Part shown: positions 21,617-34,953 of the stretch, in pieces
Layout: each line of letters starts with the position of its first letter
How positions within the stretch are numbered: position 1 is the first letter of the stretch
Source: Oscheius tipulae
Lineage: Eukaryota > Nematoda > Chromadorea > Rhabditida > Rhabditidae
Length of the DNA: 64,000 nt
Assembly: GCA_037178975.1 (NCBI GenBank)
Contig: JASJZH010000006.1
Coordinates: 6,944,001-7,008,000 of the forward strand
Direction of reading: 5' to 3'
Made by a program: the position numbers and the translations under genes
The notes under the pieces: generated by a model
What the model was told of the DNA's origin: nothing
The model's database searches: none
Seen by the model: only the letters and a program-made list of their open reading frames with translations

Positions 21617-23634
21617 TTACCTGGCTGTATAAAGCGTTGAATGACTTCCAGTCAGTCTCTTCTTGGTTACTGGAGAAGCATGAACAGATCTTAAAGAGTA
21701 GTTACTTCTAAACGTCTCCCATTTTCCATAAAAGTATATAGGCAACCTGTGATGAATCGGAGGCAAAGTTCTTTCATTTCTGTCATCACCCTCTCTGTAC
21801 GGCGAGATATCCCAAGGGGGCCGCTTATTCAGATACTCTTCGGATCGGGCGATATTCTCCCGCTTTGCCAATATTCTGCCACTTCGAGTGCGAATTTCCT
21901 CCTGCTCAACTGTGAGATCGCTAGTAGACTTTGAGGAGCGCATCTGACAAATAGAATTGTTAGTTATGCAGCGGGGAACAAGTACCTCTGCTTTCCGAGT
22001 AGCTATTTTTCTGCTAACAATCGAGGCTCGATTCTTACTGTCGATGGACGAACGAGAGTTGGCAGAAGATCTACGCGAAATGTCGGGAAGGAACGATTTA
22101 AGCTTTTTCTTCTTGGTATCTGTCTTTGTAGGAGGTTTCGAAGCAGGCACTTGTTTGACAGGCGTGGCCCTAGACTTTTCAGTCTTATTCAACGACTCTA
22201 GCCTTTCTTGGGACCTAAAACTCGTTCGGTGTTTGTACATTAAAAAAAGTCTACCTCCTTGCAGTGACATCTGGTATCTCGGAAGATGAAACAATGGGTC
22301 TACCGTCTAAACCTGGCTTCCGTCTAACCCTGGCTGGAATATCCGAATCAGTAGTGTCTTCTGTTGTCGATCCAGCATCGAATCGACGATGCCTTGGAAT
22401 GAACGCGTGCCAATCAGAAAGAGACCTTGTTGTGTTAGGAGCCGACACTGTGAAGTCACCAGGAGAAAGTTGTTCCTATAACCTAAATCATTTCTTCCAC
22501 AAAATTTCTAACCGATATTGCAGCATCGGTAGCCATCTCTGCACTCTTTTCTGATATGCTGCTCAGTTGCCGTTCAGGCCTTCGAAATCTTCTTTTTCTG
22601 TCCTTGAAAGGATTCGTTTCTCGTCCTCCACGTCGCAAAGCTTCTATTTTCTTAGCGAAGGAGACTTCAGGATCACTCTCTTCTGTGGAACTACCACGTC
22701 CTCCTCTTCTTCTCGGAACAGTCAATAGACCTGACCTTTTGCCTCCTCTCGGTTGCTCTCTTGCAGCTGTTGGAACAAAAATTGGCTTATTGATCATTTC
22801 TTCCTCTGGAGATGGCAAAATGAGCTTCAAATTCTTCTTTTTCTTTTCCTCCTCAGCAATTTCCTTTAGAACTGCTGCTTGAATTGCTTCCATTTCGGGA
22901 GTTTTCTGACGTTGCAAGGGCTCACTTAGCATCATATCTTTTTCCAGCGTTTTTAAACATGCAGCGTTCATGTCGACTGGTTCCAATGGCAGGTTAATTT
23001 TCCTCGAGGATAGATCTTGAAGAGCTTGCATATCATTGTGGTCGTCCAAAGTGACGCCAAGCATCTCAGCCAACTTCAGAGATTGACTGAAAACAATTTT
23101 AACCTGTAATGTGGATAAGCTTACGTGCTCTTCTTTCTTGTGAGAGGTGCCGGAGAAGGCAAGCTGCCTTCTGGAGGTGAATGAACTTCCTTCTCAGGTT
23201 TTTCTGGTACAGAAATAGCTGTTTCTGTAGCCTCAGTTTCTGTAACAGCTATATCAGCTGTAAGCGGTGTTCCGGAAGTGTCTGCGGACAAATCTAGTTT
23301 GGGAACAGGAATCTCAGATTTTCTGAAAGAAACACTAATTCCAGTTCGGCGACTCCCTACTTTTCCTCCGCCTCAACACGACTGACAGGCCGACTCTGCT
23401 CAAACTTGATTCCGATGAGATCATCCAGAGAACTCGAGCTGTCTTCTCTTCCTAAAGCCTGTATTGCAAAGAACTGTTATCAGAATAAACCTCGATCCGC
23501 TCCAGTGACTCCAACAGCTCTGAATGTTTCCCAGATGGTCGGTTGAACTCCCACGGAAACAACACTGTGGCTATCGTGACTCTGAATAAGGAAGTTTCCT
23601 CTTTGTCTTTCAAAAGAGACAATATAGTTTGCAT
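21617..23634 (-). CDS. Charged, low-complexity intracellular protein (separate gene, or cytoplasmic tail of the upstream gene)
   Basis: Minus-strand exons with short introns: MQTILSLLKDKEETSLFRVT (ATG at 23634), a Ser/Glu region (EALGREDSSSSLDDLIGIKF), a Thr/Glu/Pro region, AEMLGVTLDDHNDMQALQDL, a Lys/Glu block (KEIAEEEKKKKNLKLILPSP), Arg-rich VPRRRGGRGSSTEESDPEV and KDRKRRFRRPERQ, and a basic Ser-rich end to THE stop at 21617 (HSTLYTAR). It has no membrane segment and no recognised domain, and is probably largely disordered. It begins ~215 bp after the possible stop of the LDLa/EGF gene. It may be a downstream gene in the same transcription unit or its continued cytoplasmic tail. Confidence 0.6.
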
Positions 23635-23849
23635 GTACTAGCGTGTAATCCGCTTAGACAGGCAGTGAAGCGCAAGTAGCCCTCCGGGCTCACAATCAGA
23701 TAGCTGTCAGGACGGGTTATAAAGGCGAGCTCAACTTGTAATGGAGCGTACACACACGAGGAAGTCGTAATTTGATCACTTTTTTTTCGGTTTCACTTGC
23801 CTGGTCTGGATGGTGAATGTCGGGGACGAAGGGGGCAGATTGGGAAATC

Positions 23850-26800
23850 TTAAGGAAGAGTGCCTGTTTTTGTGGAGTTTTCTACCTGAGTGTCGTCCAG
23901 GGAAGTCTTGTGTCTACTCGGAACTTCAATAGAGGGAATAGGTAGCGAATGGACTGATAGTCTCTCAACAGGAGGTGTTCCACGTGTGCTGTCCATCGGT
24001 GTTCGGATCTGAAACCATTGTTTCTGCCTGAATTCAAACCTCTAACCTGCTCCAAAATGGGTGTTTCAACTGCAGCTACAGTCGCTGTAGCTAAAGCCTC
24101 ACCAATACTGACTGCTGGGCTAGTTGGTCTTGTCCCTCCGCTTCCTGCTAACTTTGTGTCCGAAGCCGAATGAGGAAATATGCTTGTCGGCTTCATGATG
24201 GACTGTAGAGGCTGAAAACAGTATTATAATGAAAAGTTAGCTCAACCTCTGAGTGTGATTCTGGCAAAGATTTCCAGCCAGCAGCGTTTGGAGGGTGGAC
24301 CTCGTCCGTGAACCGTACTCTCTCCTTCGTTGTCATAGAATGGGAAACGGCAGATATTCCTAGAAAAATTTGTTTATAATGCGCAAGTCTACCTTTAGCA
24401 TTGTTCCTCAAAGCATCAACGAGGATCGAAGCCATTGCAGATTGCCCGGGAGTCATTGGAGGTCTCGGTGGTAAAGTCGTTAGTGTGCTTACCGGTTTCA
24501 CCTAAGCAAGTATCTTAATTTTGTTTTATTTTGCACTACTTTCGTTGTGGGTGTAGTCGAAACTGGAAGCACCGTATTCCGTCTATACCGCTTGTTCAAA
24601 CGATAGCAGAGTAATGCAGTCAGTGGACAACAAAACAAGAGACCAAGAAGAACGATTAGGTAGAAGATAACACATATTCCGAATATCATAAAACAGCTGA
24701 AAAACGGAATCTTCCAACCAAAACTTTGCCCTACTCGTCTTCTTTTGGCCAGCCAAAACAATTGATTCCCAATCCATTGGAGACATCAGCTGTACCATTT
24801 TTGCATAAACAATAGTAGCGCAAATTTGTTGGATCTGGGATACAGAGAGCATTGCGATGGCAGTTGTTCAATCTCCCAATTGAGCAGATAGAACCCTTCA
24901 AAGCTAAAACAGGGATAAATCTAGCTTGTGAACTTGTTTACCCTCTAGAGCTAGATGTGCTGGTCCAGGATTGTTCCTATCCACATCCCTTTGTATCACC
25001 GGAAGAAGGCAGTCAGCGCAGCTGGTTGAGACAATTATTCCATCATCTGAGCTGCTGTCAATGCAGCTAGAATACGGGAGGCCGTTTTTCACCTAAAATT
25101 ATAAGAATATTGTACAGTCAGCTATGACAAACCATGGAAATTACGACTCGAGCCTTGTCATCAGCTGTGGCTTTTGACTCATCGGGACAAACATCCTCAG
25201 TTCTTACTCGAAAAACGGTGCTGTTAAGGTCTGAAAGATTAACATTCAACTGATCCTGATTTATCATACGTTGACATCCTATGCTATTATCTGAGTCACA
25301 TTGACAATACGGCGACGGATATTTTTCTCTTAATTGATCCAGTAGGGCAGAAGGGCAACTTGAGTTTTTAGTTTGCTCATTAACAGGAGCCACAGGGACG
25401 GAAGCAATTGATGACGTCGAGGTTGAAATTGGCAACGATGTCACTTCGTTCGTTGATGACGGTTTACTGTCCACTTCCGAAGTTGCTCCAACTGATGTTG
25501 TTGGGGGAGAAGCTGTCGATCCCGATGGAGCCAGGGTAGACAGTTCAGAAGGTGTCACAACTCCAATTTTCACTGTAGGACCTGTTTTACCTATGGAATC
25601 TCCGTAGTCTTCATCAGTAGGAAAGGGGTTCTTGGGTGTTGTACCTAATGGAGTAGGCCTTCCGAAGCCTGGATGTATTGGAATCAGCTCTGGCATTCCA
25701 GTGTTCCAGATGGGCGTTCCTATCTTCATTGGGGCATGTGTTACCTCTTGTGGAATGATTGGCCGAACAGGCTTGAAAACGTATGGTGGCAGTGGACGAA
25801 TAGCTGCAGGCCTTCCAGTGACCGGTTGAACAGGAAGTGGAAAGAACAGACCGTCAGCAGGACCATTCGGAACAATACTGGAAGAAGTTGATGTAGAAAC
25901 AGTTTCGGTAGTATGTGGTTGCGTTACTGTAGCGTTTGTCGTAGAAACTGTGGAGAGACCTCCATAGACGACTTGACCAGTTCCAAGATCGATATGCGTA
26001 GCTTCCTGTTCGCCAGATGTACCTTTTCCGGAATCTGGGACAACCTTGATGTGAGCAAAACTGTCGGTTGTCCATCCAGAAGAAGACTCACTTGTCGCTT
26101 GACCCAATTGTCTTAAGCCGCTTAGAGTTGTAACTTCTGGGAGGACGGTTTTGATTTGGGCTTGTACTGTGAAGTCAATCTTGGTGGGATAAGGAGGAGA
26201 TTTCGTAGAATCTTCAGGAAGCCATTCTCCGTATTCTGCTTCAGGTTGTGTTGGAGTGATATGTTGGATTTGAACCAGTCGTGGTTGTGATGAAATCCCG
26301 GCAACTGGCACGATGGGAAAGCTCGAATCGGAAGGAATGAGAGTAGGGAAAAACGGAGGACCAGCAGATGCTGGATGAATAGGTAGAGGAGCAGGAAAGA
26401 CGAGTGGAGGTGGACATCTATGACAGAGTGGAGAAGGCTGTGCTGGAGCTAATGGTGGTCTAGAACTAGTAAGAATTGGACGATTGAAATAGTTTAGAAA
26501 TGGAGGCTGGGGCTGCTGTGTCCGATTGTAATAACAGCGCAAGGGACCTTCCAGAAGTTTGACATACTCCAGATCTGAAATTAAGGTTTATTTTTGTCCC
26601 TAAGGTTTAATGAACGTCCATCCTTTAAAAAAGCTCCCGTTCTACTAAACAATAACGAATGTACCGGAAGCCGTGTTCAATTGTGCGTTAAGGGACATAT
26701 GAATGACCAAGAAGGGGTGCACCCGCTATACAATGGTCGAACGTCAAATTTCAACAGAAACAAATAGAGCTATGCACAACATTCTCGCACCTTCGTCGCT

Positions 26801-27321
26801 ACCGTCAATGCAATCCGGCTGTCCATCAAGGAGACTCTGCCAAAGAACACATTCGCCGTAGCCTCGGCATGCGAATGCTTGTGGATCCATGCAAAGCTTC
26901 TCTTCTTAAAATCTCTGCTATATCGAAAAGGAACCACAAACTTGAACGGTCGCAGAACTTTGGCTGTTTGGAGGATCCATCGCATTTGTTGTTGAACACG
27001 CAGCCGAGACTGTCCTTGAAGTCAACGCAGTAGGCTCCACACTTGATCTGACCCATGATACACCCTTCAAACGTTTTGTTTTCAGAGCAACACTAAACTT
27101 ACATTCGTCGCTTCCGTCCATGCAATCTGCACGCCCATCATGAAAATTCCGGATAGGAACACAGTGACCGAACCCGCAGTCGAAGTCGCCTTCTCTACAC
27201 CTACCTGGCAGGCGCAGTCGTAGGGCTAAAATGTGAAAATTCCCAAAACTGTTGATAACTCACAGAGGTAGCTAGCAAACTGACAAAAGGTTGGTGCTAT
27301 CAGGAGAAAAATGATTAGCAT
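23850..27321 (-). CDS. Single-pass membrane protein with LDL-receptor class A repeats, Pro/Thr-rich stalk and EGF-like domain
   Basis: Start at 27321 with a signal peptide (MLIIFLLIAPTFCQF). Then comes an LDLa repeat (CREGDFDCGFGHCVPIRN with DCMDGSDE), a diverged Cys-rich repeat (KCGAYCVDF ... CDGSSKQPKFC), and a second clear LDLa repeat (CRGYGECVLWQSL with DCIDGSDE, the calcium-site end). A ~470-residue Pro/Ser/Thr-rich stalk occupies one exon (25118-26570). After it lie a Cys-rich segment, an EGF-like domain (CSIGRLNNCHRNALC with YYCLCKNG), a TM helix (ICVIFYLIVLLGLLFCCPLT) and a basic cytoplasmic start (NKRYRRNT). The tail reads into ...SLDDTQVENSTKTGTLP and a stop at 23850, but a good donor (CAG/GTAGAA) just before it would allow splicing on. 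The class suggests a surface receptor. No specific orthologue named. Confidence 0.75.
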
Positions 27322-28496
27322 GGGAGCATGCAGCCGTTGTGGTCGCAGTCATCAGTGCTGCATACGACCCTGAATAATTTTGTACGATTGTAAAGTCGAC
27401 ACAAAAAAGTATAGGTGAAATGAAGTGAATAAATGTTGGGGACCCGCCCAAAGTGGAGGCATTGAACCAAATGTATCATGGGCCGAGAAATAGCCATCTC
27501 TGTTGCCTACCTGCCTCACGACTTCCTACAATTTACTCGTGAACAATCCGCTGGAGGCTATGTTCCCTTTGAGGGAGGTATAACATTTGAAAAAACTTAT
27601 TTGGAAACTAGGAACCCGTCAGGATTTGAAGTACCATCTTTTTTAACAAAATTACAAAAATGTAAAGCGTTTGCATTAAAAACAACACAGAGGACTAAAG
27701 GTAGACCACTAGCACGAAAATGATTAAACAGGTCTTATGTGTTTGCAACATGAAATGAATCTTTGTCGATGAACCAACAGAAGACCATATTAGTAGCTTA
27801 GAGAGAAATTTCTAGAGTTTTTAGAAATGCAAAAGAGAAAATGTGGCATGGTATATGGTTACAACGAGGCCAAACCAAAGATTCCAAAATCAAATTTATA
27901 GACAGCATCGAAGGAGGGATCATAGTTCCTCAGATCTACTACTTCACAGTTGGAATTTCATAGGCAACATCTGATACCGTTCAAAAGAAACAACTCTACA
28001 AGCTATTTCAATTCAAAAACATACGACATGTTTATGTATCAAAGCGATACAATTTGTCCTGGAAGAACAGAAGAAAAGAAGTAAAGAACCTATAACTTGC
28101 ACTTTCAGGTTCAGATTCAGGAAATCTGGTCAGGATAATTTGGCTATGCTGTGATCCACAAGGTAAGATGATAGATAGGTAATGACTATAAAACCTTCAA
28201 TCCGCAATGCATAATGGCCATGCGCTGCACTTGAGGCTATCTTTATTATTGGTCAGGCTCTGGGGGCCCAAATTGCTCCCGAGTTTCTTTATGGCACCTG
28301 ATCGGCATTCTAGCTATAGCCAGACAAAAAATGTCGCAAAGAGCAAGTCACAACTGAAAAGGAATAGTCGAAGAGTAGCATGAGTATGAAAGGTTTAAAT
28401 ATACGGAACATGGACAATATAGCTTGGAATAAAAAAACTGTCAGACAAAGGTCAACTATATATGTAGCAAAGGTCTAGAAGGAAGCGAGCTAAGTA
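27322..28496. other. Spacer between minus-strand genes
   Basis: An 81-codon plus-strand frame (27478-27723) has no motif or splice context and is not called. Otherwise I see nothing. This region should contain the promoter of the LDLa/EGF gene. Confidence 0.4.
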
Positions 28497-28501
28497 GTAG
28501 T

Positions 28502-28564
28502 GACCCGGAGACTAGGCTCAGTGCTTCGCTGAGCCGTGAAAGCCCAAATTGCGCTTTCGAGGTC
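28502..28564. ncRNA. Candidate structured RNA: two adjacent hairpins closed by a short stem
   Basis: Hairpin 1 is GGCTCAG (28515-28521), loop TGCTTCG, CTGAGCC (28529-28535). Hairpin 2 is GAAAGC (28538-28543), a 9-nt loop, GCTTTC (28553-28558). GACC at 28502-28505 can pair with GGTC at 28561-28564 to close both. All three stems are perfect. It is not a tRNA (no T-arm or CCA-end fold) and has no SL or Sm-site signature I can see. Strand unknown; function not inferred. Confidence 0.25.
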
Positions 28565-28732
28565 GCCCACATAAACAGCTTCACCAGTGATTCAAGCTAC
28601 TGAAAGAAATAGTCGAGGCTTCAATGTTAAAACAATAGCTTCATCCAGTTCATTATTAAGGCTTTTTTGTACAGATAAAGTGTCGAGACCCGTGTCGAGA
28701 GATCATCAATAGTGATAGGGATGGGGAAAGAG

Positions 28733-29159
28733 TTAGCGGCGCCGCCTGTAGTACTCCTCGTAAGCCTTGTTACTCCGTAGGGATGATGTGCGGGTAGCTT
28801 GAAGAATACGGTTCAGACTCGGGCGCGGATGTACATTGAAAGCGGCACCGTTCTCATCGAACATAAGCTCAGAAGATGTTGAATAACTTCTTGGCCAGAT
28901 CTGAAGCAATTTGCGATAAAACAGGATTTACAAAGTAAACTCACATATTCGCCGGCCACAGACCCAATTGGTCGAACAAATTGAAAAGCAAAGGTGTCTT
29001 CCACGTTCCTGTTTCTCTCCAAAACTCTAGAATATAGATCTGCTACAGTGATCGATTCACAGACTGAAAAAGAAGGTTCAAAGAGCAATGTAAGTTCAAC
29101 ATACCTTGAAAGATTGTAGGTAGTAGGGCGAATGCCAGACAGTAGGTTATATTTCTCAT
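28733..29159 (-). CDS. Small secreted protein or propeptide (~112 aa, basic C-terminus)
   Basis: Three minus-strand exons join in phase. Exon 1 encodes a signal peptide (MRNITYCLAFALLPTIF). After a 41-nt intron comes VCESITVADLYSRVLERNRN and FAFQFVRPIGSVAGEY. After a 43-nt intron come IWPRSYSTSSELMFDENGAA, a region with many single Arg, and a C-terminus EEYYRRRR. Only one Cys remains after the signal. A TATA-like TATATA lies ~35 bp upstream of the ATG (near 29192), an unusually clear core promoter for this window. It could be a neuropeptide-like precursor, but there is no repeated peptide or amidation Gly-Lys-Arg. Unknown family. Confidence 0.6.
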
Positions 29160-29835
29160 GATTAGCTGGCTTGTCTCTCGCGCGCACCCATTATATATGA
29201 GCGTCTTCAGAAAACAGGAATGAAGAGCGCCAGCAGAACACGTCACGACCTTTGATTTGGTATGTAATCTTTTCGTGCGACTGGCACCAGTTCGAAACGG
29301 GGATCATCCACCCTGTACTACACCGGTATGGATGATGAATTAGAGGTAGGGTAGTGCTTACAGATGTTTTCTACATAAAACTTTTGGCGCGAGCGGCCTG
29401 TTCAAAGACATAAACGGCAGTGCCGGTTCTCACTACCAAAACACATCTCATCTCATCGTCTTTAGAAGCAAGTAGAATCCGGAACTCCTTGGTTTTGTTT
29501 CAGTAATTGTTTAGTCTGAAGAAACTATATTCTCGCGGCGGTGATGGATTGCAGTGAATCGGACACGCACACGACGGAAAAATGGGTTCCCGATCTTTAA
29601 AAGTCAGCGTCGCGGTCAGTTGTCCGAATTCGTCGCCGGTTCCTTGTCCATCCAGACCAATTCTTTGAGGACATAATGTTTGCTTTTTTGAAACGGCGTC
29701 ACTGTTCGTCTAGTCATTCTCAACAAAGAAATGAGTAAGGATCGGACACGAATGCAACCTTTCAAGAATAGAAGTTTATTTTCTCTTTGTACTGAAGTTA
29801 AAGCGTTAAGAAGCAATGTAATGACATGGTAAAAT
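29160..29835. other. Spacer upstream of the small secreted gene
   Basis: It contains the putative TATA box near 29192. A minus-strand frame (29616-29849) has no motif. No other structure seen. Confidence 0.35.
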
Positions 29836-30846
29836 TTAGCCATCTTCAAAGCTGAGCCAGTCGCCTGCAGAGTCCATCAGGAGAACTGCTATAGATCGGA
29901 GCTTGTTCTCTTGTTCTGCTTCAGCTGAAACGACTATCTAAAAAGTATTGATAAGACAAGTACCTAAGAGTTGTTCTCGTAGCACATCCTGTGCTTGTTT
30001 TCTCTTCTCCGCCGCAATTTCTGCAGCATGACGGGCCTCTTCGTCTTGAGCAACAGTACCGTCGTCACTCATTCCGGCGTAGTCGGACTGAAACAGACTA
30101 ATATAAAGATCTGACAGTTTATTATTAAGTGTCCCAATAGGTTGCAACTTGCTTTTAATTTATCTAATTTAGCATCCCTAAGTTTTGAAAAGTTATTGTC
30201 TCTAATATTGCCAGTGATCCTTAAATGTACATCATGTTTTCAACATTTCTTTTTGCACTGCAGAGAAATATTTTTGGATACGCGAACAGTGATGCCAGCT
30301 ACTTACAAATAGATAAGAGCCAATTCTCAGCAATTCTATAAAGAAGACCCAAATCTGGATCTTGTGGACAACTGGATTAGCTATTACACTGATCTATCTT
30401 GTGAAAGATGTTAAACGCGACCAAATAAGTTCAAGCGGCTAGCATCATACCGGTTTGTCCACATGGGTGTGATAGAAGTGATACTTCAAACAACTATTGC
30501 AATACGATCAAAACAGAAAATGGTCTTGGGCTCATCAGTCGATATTTCAATTTGATCTCTAGAGACAAGGTTGTGTCAATTGTGATAGGCACACCTCAGA
30601 GACAGTCCAAATGTTTTGAAGTCTGTGTTGTTTCTGTGTTGGCAAACATTGAAGGAATACTCCGTGACGACTCACACACTACATATCCTGTTCAACTGTC
30701 ATCCATGAACTCACCTTTTGCATTAAACCAGCTGATTCTGCAATTTCCTGCCTTAACAAATCTTTTAATGGAGTATTTGGGTCTATGAGGTTGAATATAG
30801 AGAAGAATTCCTCCCGCACACTCTCGGCCAATGTTTCCGAGATCAT
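29836..30846 (-). CDS. Small Glu/Ala-rich, probably helical protein
   Basis: Three exons fit in phase on the minus strand. Exon 1 is MISETLAESVREEFFSIFNL to SAGLMQK (GTGAGT donor). After a ~600-nt intron comes SDYAGMSDDGTVAQDEEARH followed by the coiled-coil-like EIAAEKRKQAQDVLREQLL. After a ~45-nt intron the end is AEAEQENKLRSIAVLLMDSA and WLSFEDG. The ATG follows ATTCTAG by 12 nt. An 88-codon frame just upstream (31146-30880, with KYGKYTSFDKLKKQQTGLKP) looks gene-like and might be a further 5' exon, but I could not join it in phase. Cytosolic; function unknown. Confidence 0.5.
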
Positions 30847-31522
30847 CAAAGGCTTCCGGCTAGAATCAAATGGTGACTATCATCGACTGAATAGTAAGGA
30901 GGGAGCCGGCGGGTGGTGAATGTCCCGGTTGGTCGCGCGCCGCCGTGACTCAACAAGGTCAGGCAACAGCCAATTTCTTTGTATTCCGATCGGAATGTAT
31001 TCCCACTCTCGATACTGCCTATATGGCGGTTTTAATCCTGTTTGTTGCTTTTTGAGTTTGTCGAATGACGTATATTTTCCGTATTTCCATTTCCCGTCGC
31101 TCATATTGCTCATAATGGGTATGTGCGCCCGGTTGACAATCGCCACATGATGCCTAACTAGTGGCTCTTTTTATTGTTTTCCAATGTTGTTTTACATCTT
31201 AATCTGTCCAACTTTCCAGTAAACACAGAAAGATGACCTTAGATATGGACAGGCTGTGTTTTTGACAAGGCAGGAGTAAAAAAGATCAGAAAAAGGAAGA
31301 AAATCATAAATTTCGCCTTTCTTGCTCTCTTACCATTTTATTTATATTTCAATCGTATTTATTTCTACTTTGGCAAATTGAAGAACAGAAAGGAATCGTA
31401 ACATCTGTCAGAACGGCTTGTTGCCCAGAAACTGATGCATAACTGCATCCGATGAGTTTCCCACCGAACTTTCATAATGCTCTCGAGATTCCATTTAGCA
31501 TCTAATATGACTTTCTCAGGGT
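30847..31522. other. Divergent spacer with an unplaced open frame
   Basis: The minus-strand frame 30880-31146 (88 codons; PYRQYREWEYIPIGIQRNWL) may be an exon of the gene downstream of it. The right part is the 5' region of the SAX-1 gene, with a TTTCTCAG acceptor 4 nt before the kinase ATG. Confidence 0.35.
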
Positions 31523-33312
<1,790 letters not shown>

Positions 33313-33912
33313 TATTGTATTCTTACATATTGGTGTATAGAAAAGATACGGTTCAAATTTCTGTTTCACTTTATCCCCGGACATGTCTCACCAACAGATG
33401 TTCAGTTGAATTTTAGTGTCTGGCCAACGCGTGCAGTAACAAGTCACCTAAAAACCAATTGTTTGAAAGAACTTTGTGGAAATGTACCATATACAATAAA
33501 TATATATAGCAAACTTCGAAAAGCACCAGAGAACAGAATATCTGCTTCTGCTGAAGATGCTGCTGCAGTACTAGGAGGTTGTTTAGCTGCGGCATTCAGT
33601 TGGTACCTGCAAGTCTTTCCTAGGATGATCTTTTCTGCTTGAAACTTGCTTGTGCACCTTTAAATGCAACAAACTTTATGATTTTCATGAAGGTGAGACA
33701 TCATTTCACATTTTTCACTTGTCGTACGTTACTACAGCCGATTACCTTGGAACAGTATTGCAAATGACAAATCTATAGGGTACCAGCAAACAGAGCAAAA
33801 TGGACTGAGAATGTGAATCACTAGATACAACAATCCGTCATGCTCAAAATTATTCGAGATAGTATCCTGTGACCTGAAGTCGCGAGATCTTTTTTGGTGG
33901 CGGCGGCAGCTA
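33313..33912. other. Convergent spacer
   Basis: 3' UTRs of SAX-1 (+) and the following minus-strand gene. A 78-codon plus-strand frame near 33406-33642 has no support. Confidence 0.4.
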
Positions 33913-34953
33913 TCAGCCCAAACTTCCAGGGTTTTCGATAGACTTCAAGAAGGTCTCGGCAGCTTTGAAGTGTTCATAGTTTTCCACTCTTTTCTTGAAG
34001 GACTCAAGGAATCGAACGAATTTGGCGGTGAATCAGCAAATGTTTACTTACGTGGAGACACTGTAGGACCAGCTCTGGATGTGGGGTGGGCGAGAGTTAC
34101 TCTTCTTAAAGTCCTTCGCTAATCTCAGTGTGTAGAAGTCATAGTTATTAAATCCCAAAATAATCTCGTTTGTTGACCCGGAAGCTGCAAAGGAGGGTTC
34201 GTCTCGAGGTGACAACGGTTTTTCATTTTTGCAAATCTGGACCACAAAGTAGAAATACCTAATGTCGTAATATTTGTTGTTACAAACATATAAACAGAAA
34301 CTTACTTCATAGTAGTCCAAGGGCCAAGCACAAGAAAGATTTGAAGGTCAGAGTCAATGGAGGAGAAACTAGGACTACTAATGTCGTGGATTTGCGATTT
34401 TAGCAGTGATTTGAGTGTGTTATTTGTTTTCCTGAAATCAAACCAAAATAAAGTAAGCTTGAAATCAAATCCTATCATGCTCAGCGCTTTGAGCGGACTA
34501 GATCCTCTTCTAACGGCGGAGAACTCCGTTTCCTTTGTTTTTCGCGCACTTCAGTGGAACTATGGACCTGGAAGTTGGTCAGAGAAGGAAAAACACGCCC
34601 TACTGACCGTGTAGTCAACAGAAGTGCAGAGTGTCCCTCTTTCGAGCCGATAGAAGTTCCTCCTACTTTTTACTTCTACTCCGAAACGAAAAACGCTGAA
34701 AAAGTGGCGGAGAAGAAATATGGGATTGGTCAACTAACCGCATGTTAACAAGGAGTCGACCATCCCGTTCTCCCAAGTTGATGTGTCCAAGTTTCTAAAA
34801 TATTTCATCTAAAAAGAAGATTGAACCTATTTATGAAACAAGAAAACCTACACCCTTCACTGTTTTGAACACATTTAGAAACTCTCCAGTATCGAGCCCC
34901 ATTCCACTTCGGATAGGAGAGCCAGAGAAAAATGCAATAGAATGATGTTTCAT
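33913..34953 (-). CDS. Unknown ~200-aa protein
   Basis: Minus-strand exons join as follows: MKHHSIAFFSGSPIRSGMGL ... EFLNVFKT; then KLGHINLGERDGRLLVNMR; a ~310-nt intron; KTNNTLKSLLKSQIHDISSP ... LQIFLVLGPWTTMK; and YFYFVVQICKNEKPLSPRDE ... NNYDFYTLRLAKDFKKSNSR. The final exon probably gives FKKRVENYEHFKAAETFLKS and a stop at 33913, but its acceptor could not be fixed and another frame is open to ~33949. Phases agree at three junctions. One hydrophobic stretch (IFLVLGPW) is too short for a clear TM helix. I do not recognise the family. Confidence 0.5.

Noticed and set aside
22264-22882. Plus-strand frames across 22.2-22.9 kb
   Set aside because: They are antisense to the well-supported minus-strand exons and lack splice context or motifs.
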